This document shows positions 33,914 to 43,526 of a DNA stretch of 63,193 bases, piece by piece. The notes beneath the pieces were generated by a model. That model saw only the letters and a program-made list of their open reading frames with translations, did not search any database and had not been told where the DNA came from. Numbering within the stretch: the stretch's first letter is position 1; the number at the start of each line of letters is the position of its first letter. This DNA comes from Erysipelotrichaceae bacterium (GTDB lineage Bacteria > Bacillota_I > Bacilli_A > Erysipelotrichales > Erysipelotrichaceae): assembly GCA_030525525.1 (NCBI GenBank), contig JAUNEN010000011.1, forward strand, positions 1-63,193. The letters run 5' to 3'. Made by a program: the position numbers and the translations under genes.

Positions 33914-35154
33914 TTGAAAATATCAGACTTTCATTCAGAGGAATTCTTTCCCATAAGATGCGTTCATTCCTGACAATGCTCGGCATTATCATCGGTATCG
34001 CATCCATCATCGCAATTGTCTCAACAATCCAGGGTACCAATGAACAGATTCAGAAGAATCTGATCGGTGCCGGTGTGAACAATATCACGGTATCGCTCAA
34101 TCAGGGCGACTGGCCTTATGACTACAGCATGGGCATTCCCGAAGGAATCCCCACAGTCAGTGATGAACAGACAGAAAAGCTCGGCAAGATTGCCCACGCT
34201 GAAAATGTATCGCTGTTTCATTCACGGCAGGATTATGAAGGTGTCTATCATATGGCATCCTCACTGTCAGGAGGAACGGTGTACGGCATCGATGCATCAT
34301 ATTTTGATACAGCCGGCCTGACCGTACAGAAAGGCAGAGGAATTTCCGCAGATGATCTGCTTCATTTCCGCAAGGTCTGCCTGCTTGACAAAGACAGTGC
34401 AAACTCTCTGTTTCAGTCGGAGGAACCGGTCGGCAGCACAATTGAAATCCATGGCGAACCGTTTACGGTTGCCGGCATTGTGACAGAGAAGGAGATCTTT
34501 GAGCCTTCGATCAAAACGATGAGCGACTACTACACATATTCCGGAAACAAGGCAGGACGCGTCTTTCTGCCTTTCACGGTATGGCCTCTGATCTATCAGT
34601 ATGATGAGCCTGAATCCGTGATTATCCGTGCCGACAGAACCGAAAACATGACTTCGATCGGCAGGGAAGCGGAAAAAATCCTGAATGAAACATTCACCAG
34701 TGAGAATTACACCTACAAAGCGCAGGATCTCATGGAACAGGCACGTCAGATTCAGCAGCTCTCCGAAAGCACCAATACGATGCTTATATGGATTGCGGCG
34801 ATTTCACTTCTGGTCGGCGGAATCGGTGTCATGAACATCATGCTTGTGTCGGTCAGTGAACGGACGAGTGAGATCGGTCTTAAAAAAGCGATCGGTGCAC
34901 CCAAGCGGGCAATCATGATGCAGTTTCTGACCGAAGCGGTTGTGCTGACTTCAACCGGCGGTTTACTCGGTGTCATTACCGGTATCATCCTTGCCGGACT
35001 GATCTCCCAGCTCAACGGGACACCGGTGGCGATCAGTGTTCCGGCATCTGCCTTCGCGGTTGTCTTCTCAATGGCAATCGGTATCATATTCGGTATTCTG
35101 CCTTCAAGAAAAGCTGCCAATCTTGATCCGATTGAAGCACTTCGCCACGAATAA
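33910..35154 (+). CDS. MacB-type ABC transporter permease
   Basis: 414 residues: an N-terminal helix in the classical context RGILSHKMRSFLTMLGIIIGIASIIA, a large extracytoplasmic MacB-core domain (about 55-285), and three C-terminal helices including ISLLVGGIGVMNIMLVSVSERTSEIGLKKAIGA, the FtsX-domain mark that contacts the ATPase. Starts inside the stop of the second adaptor (ATGA). With the ATPase and adaptors it forms a complete exporter. Substrate is unknown. Confidence 0.93.
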   Translation: MIENIRLSFRGILSHKMRSFLTMLGIIIGIASIIAIVSTIQGTNEQIQKNLIGAGVNNITVSLNQGDWPYDYSMGIPEGIPTVSDEQTEKLGKIAHAENVSLFHSRQDYEGVYHMASSLSGGTVYGIDASYFDTAGLTVQKGRGISADDLLHFRKVCLLDKDSANSLFQSEEPVGSTIEIHGEPFTVAGIVTEKEIFEPSIKTMSDYYTYSGNKAGRVFLPFTVWPLIYQYDEPESVIIRADRTENMTSIGREAEKILNETFTSENYTYKAQDLMEQARQIQQLSESTNTMLIWIAAISLLVGGIGVMNIMLVSVSERTSEIGLKKAIGAPKRAIMMQFLTEAVVLTSTGGLLGVITGIILAGLISQLNGTPVAISVPASAFAVVFSMAIGIIFGILPSRKAANLDPIEALRHE

Positions 35155-35155
35155 A

Positions 35156-35183
35156 GAAAAACGGTCCGCGGACCGTTTTCTCA
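35156..35183. terminator. Bidirectional terminator of the exporter operon and the 35181 gene
   Basis: The 16-base perfect palindrome ACGGTCCGCGGACCGT (35161-35176) is flanked by A and T runs on both sides. Confidence 0.9.
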
Positions 35184-35735
35184 TTTCAGATCAATATGCA
35201 TATAGACGGTGTGATCGCTTCTGTATACGGTAAATCCGTTTTCATCAATAAGACCGTAGGAAGCAGGATGATTCTCTTTGGGCAGTGAGATACTGCCGGG
35301 ATTGAGAAGATAAACACCGTCTTTCTTTTCAGCTGTCGGGATATGCGTATGGCCGGAAAGGAAGATATCATTTTCATTTAACCGGGGCAGGTGCGCAGGT
35401 GAATAGACATGGCCGTGCGTCATGAAGATCCTTCTGCCTTCAAAGGGAATGATGTTGTAATCGGCAGTGACCGGGAAGTTCAGAACCATCTGATCCACTT
35501 CCGCTTCGCAATTGCCGCGGACAGCGATGATTTTCGGTGAGAGTGAGTTCATGATCTCAATGACTTTCTTCGGTGCATAGGAAGCGGGCAGATCATTGCG
35601 CGGTCCATGGTACAGCACATCGCCTAGACACAGAATCATATCGGGATTGTGCGTGTCAATCGCATCAAGAAGAGCCTTTGCGCCGTCGAGTGCGCCATGA
35701 ATATCGGATATCACAAGCAGTTTTTCAGTTTTCAT
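35181..35735 (-). CDS. yfcE: YfcE/MJ0936-family phosphodiesterase
   Basis: 184-residue calcineurin-like phosphodiesterase. Metal motifs: ISDIHGA, CLGDVLYHGPR, VRGNCEAEVD, MTHGHVY and SGHTHIPTAEKK, with the family end LNPGSISLPKE. It resembles E. coli YfcE, which acts on phosphodiesters in vitro; the biological substrate is unknown. Start ATG 35735 is supported by CGGAG; the frame's TTG at 35741 is not. Divergent from coaBC. Confidence 0.92.
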   Translation of the reverse strand: MKTEKLLVISDIHGALDGAKALLDAIDTHNPDMILCLGDVLYHGPRNDLPASYAPKKVIEIMNSLSPKIIAVRGNCEAEVDQMVLNFPVTADYNIIPFEGRRIFMTHGHVYSPAHLPRLNENDIFLSGHTHIPTAEKKDGVYLLNPGSISLPKENHPASYGLIDENGFTVYRSDHTVYMHIDLK

Positions 35736-35753
35736 AATCAAGTCTCCGTTAAG

Positions 35754-35781
35754 ATCATAGCATATGATTGCGTGCTATAAT
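35754..35781. promoter_or_regulatory. Face-to-back extended -10 promoters for yfcE and coaBC
   Basis: On the minus strand TGCTATGAT (35762-35754) serves yfcE; on the plus strand TGCTATAAT (35773-35781) serves coaBC. The two boxes are only 10 bases apart, so the polymerases may compete. Confidence 0.6.
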
Positions 35782-35808
35782 GAACCCGAAAAAAACGGAG
35801 TGAATTTT

Positions 35809-36999
35809 ATGAAAGATAAATGCATTGTAGTGGGGATCACCGGCGGAATCGCCGCCTTCAAGATCTGCTCGCTTGTCTCATCTTTGAAAAAGAAGGGAAA
35901 TGACGTTCATGTTTTAATGACAAAAGAGGCCGAACAGTTTGTGACGCCTCTGACGCTTCAGACACTTTCCGCCAACCGTGTGATCACCGATATGTTCACA
36001 ACCGATTTCACACCTGATGTTCATCATATTTCACTCGCCAAAAAAGCTGATGTCTTTGTGATTGCACCGGCAACCGCAAACATCATCGCCAAAATTGCGC
36101 ATGGAATTGCGGATGATATGTTAACAAGTACATTCCTGGCGGCAGGATGCGAAAAGCTGATTGTGCCGGCCATGAATACCGGCATGCTTGAAAATCCGAT
36201 TACACAGGACAATATTGCCACATTAAAGAAATACGGCATGCATGTACTCGACAGTGCCAGCGGATATCTTGCCTGCGGGGATACGGGAAAGGGCAGAATG
36301 CCTGAACCTTCCGTCATTCTTGATGCAATCGAAGCGATTGCGCCGGGTGAAAGATACCTCGAAGGCAAGCGCGTGCTTGTCAGTGCCGGCCCGACCAGAG
36401 AAGCACTTGATCCGGTCAGATATATCACAAATCATTCTTCCGGAAAGATGGGATATGAACTTGCCAAGGCAGCCCGCAACGCGGGAGCGAAGGTGACCCT
36501 GGCAGCCGGACATACGGAACTTGCCGATCCGGTGGGAATTGATCTTGTTCATATTGAATCAGCGGCTGATCTTGCCGATGCAGTTTTAAGCAGACAGGAA
36601 GAAAATGATGTGATCATCATGGCTGCCGCCGTGGCGGATTATACGCCCGTGCATGTGGATGATCAGAAGATCAAGAAGTCCGAAGGTGAATTCAATCTGC
36701 CGTTAAAGAGGACAACGGATATTCTTAAGGCACTCGGTGAAAACAAGAAGGAAGGCCAGGTTCTGATCGGCTTTGCGATGGAAACACAGAATCTCATTGA
36801 GAATGCATCGAAGAAGCTTTCCGCAAAGAATGCAGATTATATCATCGCCAATTCAATTGCCGATGCCGGAGCAGGGTTCGGGGTTGATACAAACATCGTG
36901 ACAATCATTTCGAAAGACGGTCTGAATCCGCTCGGATTGTTATCCAAGGAAGAAACGGCAGAGAAGATTCTTGAATTCTGCCTGAAGAAAGGAAAATAG
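35809..36999 (+). CDS. coaBC: Bifunctional CoaBC (phosphopantothenate-cysteine ligase / decarboxylase)
   Basis: Two steps of coenzyme A synthesis. Residues 1-180 form the FMN-dependent decarboxylase (GITGGIAAFK; FVIAPATANIIAKIAHGIADDM; VPAMNTGM; ASGYLACGDTGKGRM, with the catalytic Cys in that loop). Residues 185-396 form the ligase (VLVSAGPTREALDPVRYITNHSSGKMGYELA; AAAVADYTP; KIKK; GFAMET). ATG 35809 follows CGGAGTG. Cotranscribed with coaX five bases downstream, which groups two CoA steps. Confidence 0.96.
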   Translation: MKDKCIVVGITGGIAAFKICSLVSSLKKKGNDVHVLMTKEAEQFVTPLTLQTLSANRVITDMFTTDFTPDVHHISLAKKADVFVIAPATANIIAKIAHGIADDMLTSTFLAAGCEKLIVPAMNTGMLENPITQDNIATLKKYGMHVLDSASGYLACGDTGKGRMPEPSVILDAIEAIAPGERYLEGKRVLVSAGPTREALDPVRYITNHSSGKMGYELAKAARNAGAKVTLAAGHTELADPVGIDLVHIESAADLADAVLSRQEENDVIIMAAAVADYTPVHVDDQKIKKSEGEFNLPLKRTTDILKALGENKKEGQVLIGFAMETQNLIENASKKLSAKNADYIIANSIADAGAGFGVDTNIVTIISKDGLNPLGLLSKEETAEKILEFCLKKGK

Positions 37000-37004
37000 A
37001 GCAG

Positions 37005-37781
37005 ATGCTGTTATGCATTGATGTCGGCAATACGAATATTGCCCTCGGAATTATGGACGGCGATGAGATCATCGGCCGCTACCGCCTGATTACCAAGACA
37101 ATCCGCACTTCCGATGAATACGGATTCTTCATGATGGAATTTCTGAAGCAGTCTGAACTGAATGTTTCGGATATTGAAGATGTCATCATTTCATCGGTCG
37201 TTCCGAAACTGATGTACGCTCTGACTTCAGCGATCATCAAATATCTTCACAAGCAGCCGATCATCGTTTCCACCGAACTGAAAAGCGGCATCACGGTTGT
37301 GTCGGAAAATAAAAACAGTGTCGGTGCCGACCGCATTGTCAATACGGCATGGGCACACCACACTCTGCACCGCTCGGCGATTATCGTTGATTTCGGCACT
37401 GCGACAACATTTGACTATGTATCAAAAGAAGGCGAATTCAAATATGTCGTCATTGCGCCGGGTCTCGGCATTTCGGCAGAAGCCCTGACTTCATTGACAG
37501 CAAGACTTCCCGAAATTGCAATCATCAAACCGGAAAGCGTTCTTGGCAGAAATACGGTCGAAGGCATGCAGGCAGGCGTTGTTTACGGCTATATCGGTGC
37601 CGTCGAATATATCATCAGACAGATGAAAAAAGAACTGAACGATCCTGAATGCGTCGTCATTGCGACAGGCGGACTCGGTAAGGTTGTTTCCAATGAAACG
37701 GATGAGATTGATGAATATGATCCCGATATCGCATATAAGGGAATGAAGATCATCTATGAGCTCAACCGGAAGGAACAGTGA
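37005..37781 (+). CDS. coaX: Type III pantothenate kinase
   Basis: First step of coenzyme A synthesis: ATP-dependent phosphorylation of pantothenate by the ASKHA-fold CoaX type, which is insensitive to CoA feedback. Marks: LCIDVGNTNIALGI (phosphate-binding Asp), SVVPKLMYALTSAI, GADRIVNTAWA, and VDFGTATTFDYV. 258 residues, normal length. It follows coaBC and is followed, with overlapping stop and candidate start, by a dipeptidase. Confidence 0.96.
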   Translation: MLLCIDVGNTNIALGIMDGDEIIGRYRLITKTIRTSDEYGFFMMEFLKQSELNVSDIEDVIISSVVPKLMYALTSAIIKYLHKQPIIVSTELKSGITVVSENKNSVGADRIVNTAWAHHTLHRSAIIVDFGTATTFDYVSKEGEFKYVVIAPGLGISAEALTSLTARLPEIAIIKPESVLGRNTVEGMQAGVVYGYIGAVEYIIRQMKKELNDPECVVIATGGLGKVVSNETDEIDEYDPDIAYKGMKIIYELNRKEQ

Positions 37782-37783
37782 GT

Positions 37784-38707
37784 ATGATTCCTGTATTTGA
37801 TCTTCATGCGGATATTTCCGAAGTGATGAAACGGGAATACAACGGCTCATTTTCCGCTCTGGAAAAAAACTGGATGCCGCTGATGAAGCAGGGTGGGATT
37901 GCATACAGTTCAGCCGCCAGCTTCTTTGCCGGAAGTGAATCATGGGAAGAGATGATGAAGACGGTTGAAACCGTACGTCATGACATAGAGATGGCAAAGG
38001 CGCATCTGATCCTGAGTGCAGACGATCTGGAAAAAGAAACAGATCAGCCGGCTTTCATGATGACAGTCGAAGGCATGTGCGGCATTGATGAAGACGTCGA
38101 AGACAGGATTGAGTGGCTTTATGAAAAGGGAAACCGGATCGGTTCTCTTGCCTGGAATGACGAAAACGCATTGGCCACCGGAAACTATGGAAATGTGCTG
38201 AGAGGCCTTTCGGAAAAAGGTGTGAAGGCAGTGAAGGAAATGAACCGTCTTCATATGATCATCGATGTTTCCCATGCCAATGAAAAAACATTCTGGGATA
38301 TCATGGACGCCAGCGAATTTCCCGTTATTGCCACGCATTCAAATGCGAAATCAATCTGCACGGTTGAGCGCAACCTGACCAATCAGCAGATCAAAGCAAT
38401 CGCCGCAAAAGGAGGCCTGATCGGGATGAATGCATGCGATGCGTTCATCAGCGATATTCCGGAAAACAGGAATGCCGGAAATCTTGCAAGGCATGCAAGA
38501 TATATTGCCGATATGGTCGGAGTTGAACATGTGGCATGCGGGTTTGACTATGGTGCCTATTACAATGCGGATGAACACCATGATCTGAAATCACCTGAGG
38601 AAACGCAGAACTTCATTGAAGGTCTGAGAAAATACGGATTCAGTGAAGACGAAATAAAAGACATTGCTTACCGCAATGTCCTGAGATTCCTGAAGAAATA
38701 TCTCTGA
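37784..38707 (+). CDS. M19 family membrane-dipeptidase-like metallopeptidase
   Basis: Zinc dipeptidase of the renal-dipeptidase family (about 307 residues). Metal ligands: D-x-H in FDLHADIS, Glu in MTVEGMCGI, His in DVSHANEKTFWD and His in ATHSNAKS; Asp in CGFDYGA completes the site. There is no signal peptide, so it acts in the cytoplasm. AAGGA lies 9 bases before ATG 37784; the GTG at 37778 is too close to it. Last gene of the coaBC operon. Its end meets a convergent gene with one base between. Confidence 0.88.
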   Translation: MIPVFDLHADISEVMKREYNGSFSALEKNWMPLMKQGGIAYSSAASFFAGSESWEEMMKTVETVRHDIEMAKAHLILSADDLEKETDQPAFMMTVEGMCGIDEDVEDRIEWLYEKGNRIGSLAWNDENALATGNYGNVLRGLSEKGVKAVKEMNRLHMIIDVSHANEKTFWDIMDASEFPVIATHSNAKSICTVERNLTNQQIKAIAAKGGLIGMNACDAFISDIPENRNAGNLARHARYIADMVGVEHVACGFDYGAYYNADEHHDLKSPEETQNFIEGLRKYGFSEDEIKDIAYRNVLRFLKKYL

Positions 38708-38708
38708 A

Positions 38709-39620
38709 TCATTCCCATAAGACGTCGGGGTAGATCCCGTCGTCTTTCATTTTCTGAATCCGTTCTTCAACTTCCGGCTTGTCTTCCTTGTAGGTGACAC
38801 CGAACCATTTGTCTTTGCTTGAGAGAACTTTGATATTGCAGGCCTTTGCCTTGACAAGCTCGCCGATCGCTGTCGGGATGACATATTCGCATGTCATCGG
38901 ATTGTCGTTATAGTTCTTCTTCAGATAGTCCGCAAACAGAGGTTCAACCTGTTTGAAAATCTTCGGTGTGAATCCCCAGAAGTTCATGGAGACAAGGGAG
39001 TCTTCTTCCAGCGGTTTCCATTCGCCGTCTTCCAGGAAATAGGGTCTGCCATCCTTGCGCATGATATTCTTGATTTCACGGATTGCGCTGAGATTGTGGT
39101 TTTCATCCTGCTGGCAGATGCCTCTTGTGACGGTTCCGTTGTCTGTGAGCGTATTGCCGCAGAGATACCCTACCATTGCGTAGTTGTCATCGCTGACTTC
39201 TTCGGAAAGATATTTGTAGATGACACGGTATGCATCCTTGCCGTAGAAATCATCCGCATTGATGATCGCAAAGGGTGTTTTGACAATTCCTTTGAGTGCG
39301 AGCAGGGCGTGGGTTGTTCCCCAGGGCTTGACACGTCCTTCAGGCATTTTGTATCCGTTCGGAAGCACATCCATATCCTGATATGCGAATTCCACTTTCA
39401 TATGTTTTGACACTCTGTCGGTCAGAGCTTTGCGGAAGGCTGCTTCATGTTCCTTGCGGATAATCAGCACAACCTTTTCAAAGCCTGCTTCCTTTGCGTC
39501 GTAGATTGAAAATTCAATGATCGGTTCTCCGTGGTTGCCGACACCGTCTATCTGTTTCATTCCGCCGTAGCGGCTGCCCATTCCGGCGGCCAGAATGACT
39601 AATACTGGTTTTTTATTCAT
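38709..39620 (-). CDS. Sugar-phosphate nucleotidyltransferase-like protein
   Basis: 303 residues with the nucleotidyltransferase fold. The opening VILAAGMGSRYGGMKQID is the nucleotide-binding signature; INADDFYGKDAY carries the metal-binding aspartates. The C-terminal half is unlike GalU/RmlA, so the sugar substrate cannot be named. GGGAG lies upstream of ATG, and an extended -10 TGCTATAAT (39665-39657) precedes it. It could activate sugar phosphates for envelope or polysaccharide synthesis. Confidence 0.85.
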   Translation of the reverse strand: MNKKPVLVILAAGMGSRYGGMKQIDGVGNHGEPIIEFSIYDAKEAGFEKVVLIIRKEHEAAFRKALTDRVSKHMKVEFAYQDMDVLPNGYKMPEGRVKPWGTTHALLALKGIVKTPFAIINADDFYGKDAYRVIYKYLSEEVSDDNYAMVGYLCGNTLTDNGTVTRGICQQDENHNLSAIREIKNIMRKDGRPYFLEDGEWKPLEEDSLVSMNFWGFTPKIFKQVEPLFADYLKKNYNDNPMTCEYVIPTAIGELVKAKACNIKVLSSKDKWFGVTYKEDKPEVEERIQKMKDDGIYPDVLWE

Positions 39621-39656
39621 GTTAATGATTCTCTCCCTTTGGTAAAATCCATTTAA

Positions 39657-39665
39657 ATTATAGCA
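39657..39665 (-). promoter_or_regulatory. Extended -10 promoter of the nucleotidyltransferase gene
   Basis: Minus-strand TGCTATAAT, 37 bases before the ATG. Confidence 0.65.
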
Positions 39666-39685
39666 CCTTAATAAGATTCATCGTG

Positions 39686-39691
39686 TAGAAT
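39686..39691 (+). promoter_or_regulatory. -10 box of maf, predicted leaderless
   Basis: TAGAAT ends 7 bases before ATG 39699 and no Shine-Dalgarno is present. Confidence 0.5.
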
Positions 39692-39698
39692 ATCATTT

Positions 39699-40262
39699 AT
39701 GAAAAAAATCATACTGGCCTCAAAAAGCCCGCGGCGCAAAGAGCTGCTTGAAAAATGCGGCATTCCGTTTGAATGCATGCCTATGAATATTGATGAATCA
39801 CTGGCTGAAGGTGATACGCTTGAAGAAAAGATCAGACTGCTTTCGGAAAGAAAAGCAGATGCATGCCTGCAGGTACATCCCGATGCCGTGGTGATCGGAT
39901 CGGATACGATTGTGACCGTCGATCAGAAGATCCTCGGCAAACCGCACAGTCATGAGGAAGCTTATGAAATGCTGAAGGAGCTTTCCGGACGTACCCATCG
40001 CGTGATTACAGGTTTATGCATGAAAAGTGCAGAAAGGGAGTATTCGGATGTCAGTGTGTCGGAAGTGACATTTGCTTCCCTCAGTGATGAAGAAATCCAT
40101 GATTATATCGCCAGCGGGGAATGTGACGACAAGGCAGGCAGCTATGCAATCCAGGGACTCGGGGGAAGATTTATCACCCATATCAGCGGCGATTATTACG
40201 CGATTATGGGCCTTCCGCTGAATCTTGTCTATGAAGAGCTGAAAAATATTGAATTATACTGA
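39699..40262 (+). CDS. maf: Maf-family nucleoside triphosphate pyrophosphatase
   Basis: 187-residue house-cleaning enzyme that hydrolyses non-canonical or canonical NTPs such as dTTP and UTP. Marks: LASKSPRRKELL at the N terminus, VIGSDTIVTVD with the catalytic aspartate, KP at the substrate loop, SGRTHRVITG, and DKAGSYAIQGLGG. It has no Shine-Dalgarno, consistent with a leaderless transcript. Divergent from the nucleotidyltransferase gene. Confidence 0.94.
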   Translation: MKKIILASKSPRRKELLEKCGIPFECMPMNIDESLAEGDTLEEKIRLLSERKADACLQVHPDAVVIGSDTIVTVDQKILGKPHSHEEAYEMLKELSGRTHRVITGLCMKSAEREYSDVSVSEVTFASLSDEEIHDYIASGECDDKAGSYAIQGLGGRFITHISGDYYAIMGLPLNLVYEELKNIELY

Positions 40263-40439
40263 AAAAAGACAGAGGCATGGAATGTGCTTCTGTTTTCAGA
40301 TTCTCTGCGCACAATCGGTGAGCGGAAAGAAAGGGGCTGATCAGAAACAGTATCTCATCAACTGTCCGCTTCTGAATACGTGTCAAAGTCTGCGCATTAT
40401 AGTAGTATTAAGGTAACAGAAACAAAAAGGAGACAATGT

Positions 40440-41933
40440 ATGAGTTTTTCAAAAGATTTTTTATGGGGCGGTGCAACCGCAGCCAATCAGTATGAAGGCG
40501 GAGTTCATGAAGGCGGTGCAGGTTTAAGCACGGCCGATGTCATGACCAACGGCTCTCATACAGTCAGAAGACAGGTGACATGGAGAAAACCGGACGGAAC
40601 AACCGGATCCACACCGTTATGCTTCGGCAGCCCTGAACGTCATCTTCCGGAAGGTGCCATTCCGGTTGAACTGGATGATCCGAAATACTACTATCCTTCC
40701 CACATCGCATCTGATTTCTATCATCACTACAAGGAAGATATCAGACTGTGTGCTGAAGAAGGATTCAAATGCCTGCGTTTCTCAATTAAATGGAGCAGAC
40801 TGTTCCCCAACGGTGACGATGAAACAGTCAATGAAGAAGGTGTTAAATTCTATTCCGATGTGTTTGATGAATGTCTGAAATACGGCATTGAACCGTTAGT
40901 GACACTGTCGCATTATGAAACACCGCTTGCCTTTGCCCAGAAGTATAACGGCTGGGACAGCAGATATCTTGTCAATCAGTTTGTCAGATATGCGGAAACA
41001 TGCTTTGAACGTTTTGCCGGCAAGGTCAGGTATTATCTGACATTCAATGAGATCAACTGCATTGAGCATGCGCCTTATGTTACGGCAGGTCTGATTCATG
41101 CGGATCCGCAGAATATTGCCAATGCGACATTCCATCAGTTCCTTGCAAGTGCCCTGACTGTGAAGGCTGCTCATGAAAAGCATCCTGACATCAGAATCGG
41201 TATGATGCTTGCCTATGGACCGACGTATGCATATACAACCGATCCCGAAGATCAGCTTCTTGCCCAGCAGAGATCCAACAATACATTGTTCTATTCCGAT
41301 GTACAGATGCTCGGCAGATATCCTGCCTACAAGCTCGCTCAGTATCAGAGGGAAGGAATTGTGATTCCGGCGGAAGAAGGAGATATGGATCTGCTTGCAA
41401 AGTATACATGCGACTTCCTCTCATTCAGCTGCTATGGTTCCCATGTTGTGACATATCATGATGAAAATGCGGAAGCAGGAGAAGGCAACGGCGGCACACA
41501 GGCTCATATGGTCCGCAATCCTTATCTCAAGACAAATGCATGGGGCTGGGCAACCGATCCGCAGTGTCTGCGCATTACGCTCAACACATTCTATGACAGA
41601 TATCATTGCGATCTCTGGTGTGTGGAAAACGGCATCGGATGGAATGATCAGTTTGAAGACGGAACCGTTCATGATGACTACAGAATCGACTACATGCGGG
41701 CAAATATCAAATCCATGCGCGATGCGGTTGAATATGACGGAATTCCTCTGATGGGATATCTCTATTGGGGATGTGTCGATATGGTATCCAACGGCGAAGG
41801 TGAGATGGCCAAGAGATACGGTCAGATCTATGTTGACGCTGACAACCTCGGAAAGGGCACATTCAAGCGCGCCTGCAAGGATTCCTACTACTGGTATCAG
41901 AAGTGCATCGCTTCCAACGGCGAAGAACTCTGA
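40440..41933 (+). CDS. GH1 6-phospho-beta-glucosidase
   Basis: 497-residue family 1 glycosidase that probably cleaves phosphorylated beta-glucosides delivered by a PTS. Opening FLWGGATAANQYEGG, acid/base Glu in YLTFNEIN, nucleophile Glu in CVENGIGW. The phospho-sugar loop is visible as NGEGEMAKRYGQIYVDADNLGKGT followed by a Lys/Tyr pair, as in BglA/AscB enzymes. ATG 40440 follows AAAGGAG. A likely promoter is TGTCAA (40381-40386), 16 bases, TAGTAT. No PTS permease is in the window. Confidence 0.9.
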   Translation: MSFSKDFLWGGATAANQYEGGVHEGGAGLSTADVMTNGSHTVRRQVTWRKPDGTTGSTPLCFGSPERHLPEGAIPVELDDPKYYYPSHIASDFYHHYKEDIRLCAEEGFKCLRFSIKWSRLFPNGDDETVNEEGVKFYSDVFDECLKYGIEPLVTLSHYETPLAFAQKYNGWDSRYLVNQFVRYAETCFERFAGKVRYYLTFNEINCIEHAPYVTAGLIHADPQNIANATFHQFLASALTVKAAHEKHPDIRIGMMLAYGPTYAYTTDPEDQLLAQQRSNNTLFYSDVQMLGRYPAYKLAQYQREGIVIPAEEGDMDLLAKYTCDFLSFSCYGSHVVTYHDENAEAGEGNGGTQAHMVRNPYLKTNAWGWATDPQCLRITLNTFYDRYHCDLWCVENGIGWNDQFEDGTVHDDYRIDYMRANIKSMRDAVEYDGIPLMGYLYWGCVDMVSNGEGEMAKRYGQIYVDADNLGKGTFKRACKDSYYWYQKCIASNGEEL

Positions 41934-41952
41934 TTCAGGAATTTCAATTCAG

Positions 41953-41986
41953 CAGAAGCTGCAGAAATGCGGCTTCTGTTTTTGTG
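41953..41986 (+). terminator. Terminator of the GH1 gene
   Basis: CAGAAGC (41953-41959) pairs with GCTTCTG (41972-41978), then TTTTTG. Confidence 0.8.
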
Positions 41987-42079
41987 AAAATCGTGTAAAA
42001 TTTGTGCAGTTGAGATTGAAGAGCGCCGGATTTTTAGACACAATAGGAATGAAAGAAACACAATCACAGGAGGTTCAGC

Positions 42080-43462
42080 ATGACTTATCAGAAAGAGAAT
42101 TTTGAAGATCTGATTGAGAGGATGAATACCTGGCTTGATGACAAGAAATATGTCGAAGCCAGAGAACATATCATTGATCTTGAACCGATTGATATTGCAT
42201 ACATCATGGAGAGTCTTCCGGAAGATACCATTCCGGTTGTTTTCAGACTGCTTCCGAAAGAACTGGCAGCCGAAGTATTTGTCGAACTTGATACAGATTC
42301 ACAGGAAGCACTGATCAAAGGCTTCTCAAGAGCAGAGCTGAAAGAAGTCATTGACGAGCTCTACCTCGATGACGCCGTTGACATCATCGAAGAAATGCCC
42401 GCCAATGTTGTCAAGAGAATTCTGGCGACAGCCGATCCTGAGACACGAAGGGATATCAACAACATCCTGCAGTATCCGGAAGATTCCACCGGATCGATCA
42501 TGACGACCGAGTATATCGATCTCAAGAGTCACCTCACTGCCGAGGATGCCCTCAAGAAAATCCGCAGAGTCGGCCAGGACATGGAAACCATCAACGTCAT
42601 GTACGTTGTTGACAAGGACAGACATCTGCTCGGTTATGTTTCCATCCGTACACTGCTGCTGGCGGAAGAAGATCAGACCATGGCTGAGATCATGGATGAT
42701 ACGGTCATCAGTGCATCCACGCTGGATGACCAGGAAGAAACAGCCCGTAAGTTTGAAAAGTACGACTTCCTGACCATGCCGGTTGTCGACAAGGAAAACA
42801 GACTTGTCGGTATCGTTACCATCGACGACGCTCTCGACGTCCTCATGGAAGAGACCACCGAAGATATCGAAAAGATGGCTGCTATTACGCCGACCTATAA
42901 AACCTATCTGAATACGGGAATCTTCGAAACGGTGAAATCACGTATCCCATGGCTGCTGCTGTTAATGGTATCGGCGACATTTACCGGCCAGATCATCTCC
43001 TCATTTGAGGATGCGCTGGCAGCGGTCACGGTACTCAATGCCTATATTCCGATGCTGATGGATACCGGCGGTAACTGCGGTTCGCAGGCTTCCGTTACCG
43101 TGATCCGCGGTATTTCACTGAACGAGATTACGATCAAGGACCTGTTCAAGGTCATCTGGAAAGAGATGCGCGTTGCCGTGATTGTCGGAATGATTCTGGC
43201 AGCCTGCAACTTTGCAAAGCTGATGCTGGTGGACAAACTTCTGTTCCACAATCCGATCACAATGACCGTGGCACTTGTCATCTGCATCACTCTTGTCTTT
43301 ACCGTATTTGCCGCAAAGCTCGTCGGCTGCACGCTTCCGATTCTTGCCAAGACACTCGGATTTGACCCGGCGGTCATGGCGTCTCCGTTTATCACAACCA
43401 TCGTCGATGCGATTTCACTTCTGATTTACTTCCAGTTCGCAAAGATGCTGCTGCATCTGTAA
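42080..43462 (+). CDS. mgtE: Magnesium transporter MgtE
   Basis: 460-residue dimeric Mg2+ channel. Residues 1-130 are the superhelical Mg2+-sensing N domain (repeated LPEDTIPVVFRLLPKELAAEVF-type helices), about 135-255 are two CBS domains (YIDLKSHLTAEDALK; FLTMPVVDKENRLVGIVTIDDALDVL), and the rest is a five-helix pore with the selectivity region DTGGNCGSQAS. Strong ribosome binding site CAGGAGG. The 146-base upstream region is too short for an M-box riboswitch. Confidence 0.95.
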   Translation: MTYQKENFEDLIERMNTWLDDKKYVEAREHIIDLEPIDIAYIMESLPEDTIPVVFRLLPKELAAEVFVELDTDSQEALIKGFSRAELKEVIDELYLDDAVDIIEEMPANVVKRILATADPETRRDINNILQYPEDSTGSIMTTEYIDLKSHLTAEDALKKIRRVGQDMETINVMYVVDKDRHLLGYVSIRTLLLAEEDQTMAEIMDDTVISASTLDDQEETARKFEKYDFLTMPVVDKENRLVGIVTIDDALDVLMEETTEDIEKMAAITPTYKTYLNTGIFETVKSRIPWLLLLMVSATFTGQIISSFEDALAAVTVLNAYIPMLMDTGGNCGSQASVTVIRGISLNEITIKDLFKVIWKEMRVAVIVGMILAACNFAKLMLVDKLLFHNPITMTVALVICITLVFTVFAAKLVGCTLPILAKTLGFDPAVMASPFITTIVDAISLLIYFQFAKMLLHL

Positions 43463-43476
43463 ATGAAAGGTCAAAT

Positions 43477-43513
43477 GAAAAAGCGGTCGGAATAAACTGA
43501 CCGCTTTTGGTTT
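43477..43513. terminator. Bidirectional terminator after mgtE
   Basis: AAAGCGGTC (43480-43488) pairs with GACCGCTTT (43499-43507), with A and T runs on both sides. Confidence 0.88.
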
Positions 43514-43526
43514 GCCTGTATATGAA

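Noticed and set aside
40269-40300. Terminator after maf
   Set aside because: The stem is imperfect (ACAGAGGCA against TGTGCTTCTGT), so I did not list it.
41934-42079. M-box magnesium riboswitch before mgtE
   Set aside because: Only 146 bases separate the genes, part of it a terminator, and no M-box landmarks are visible.
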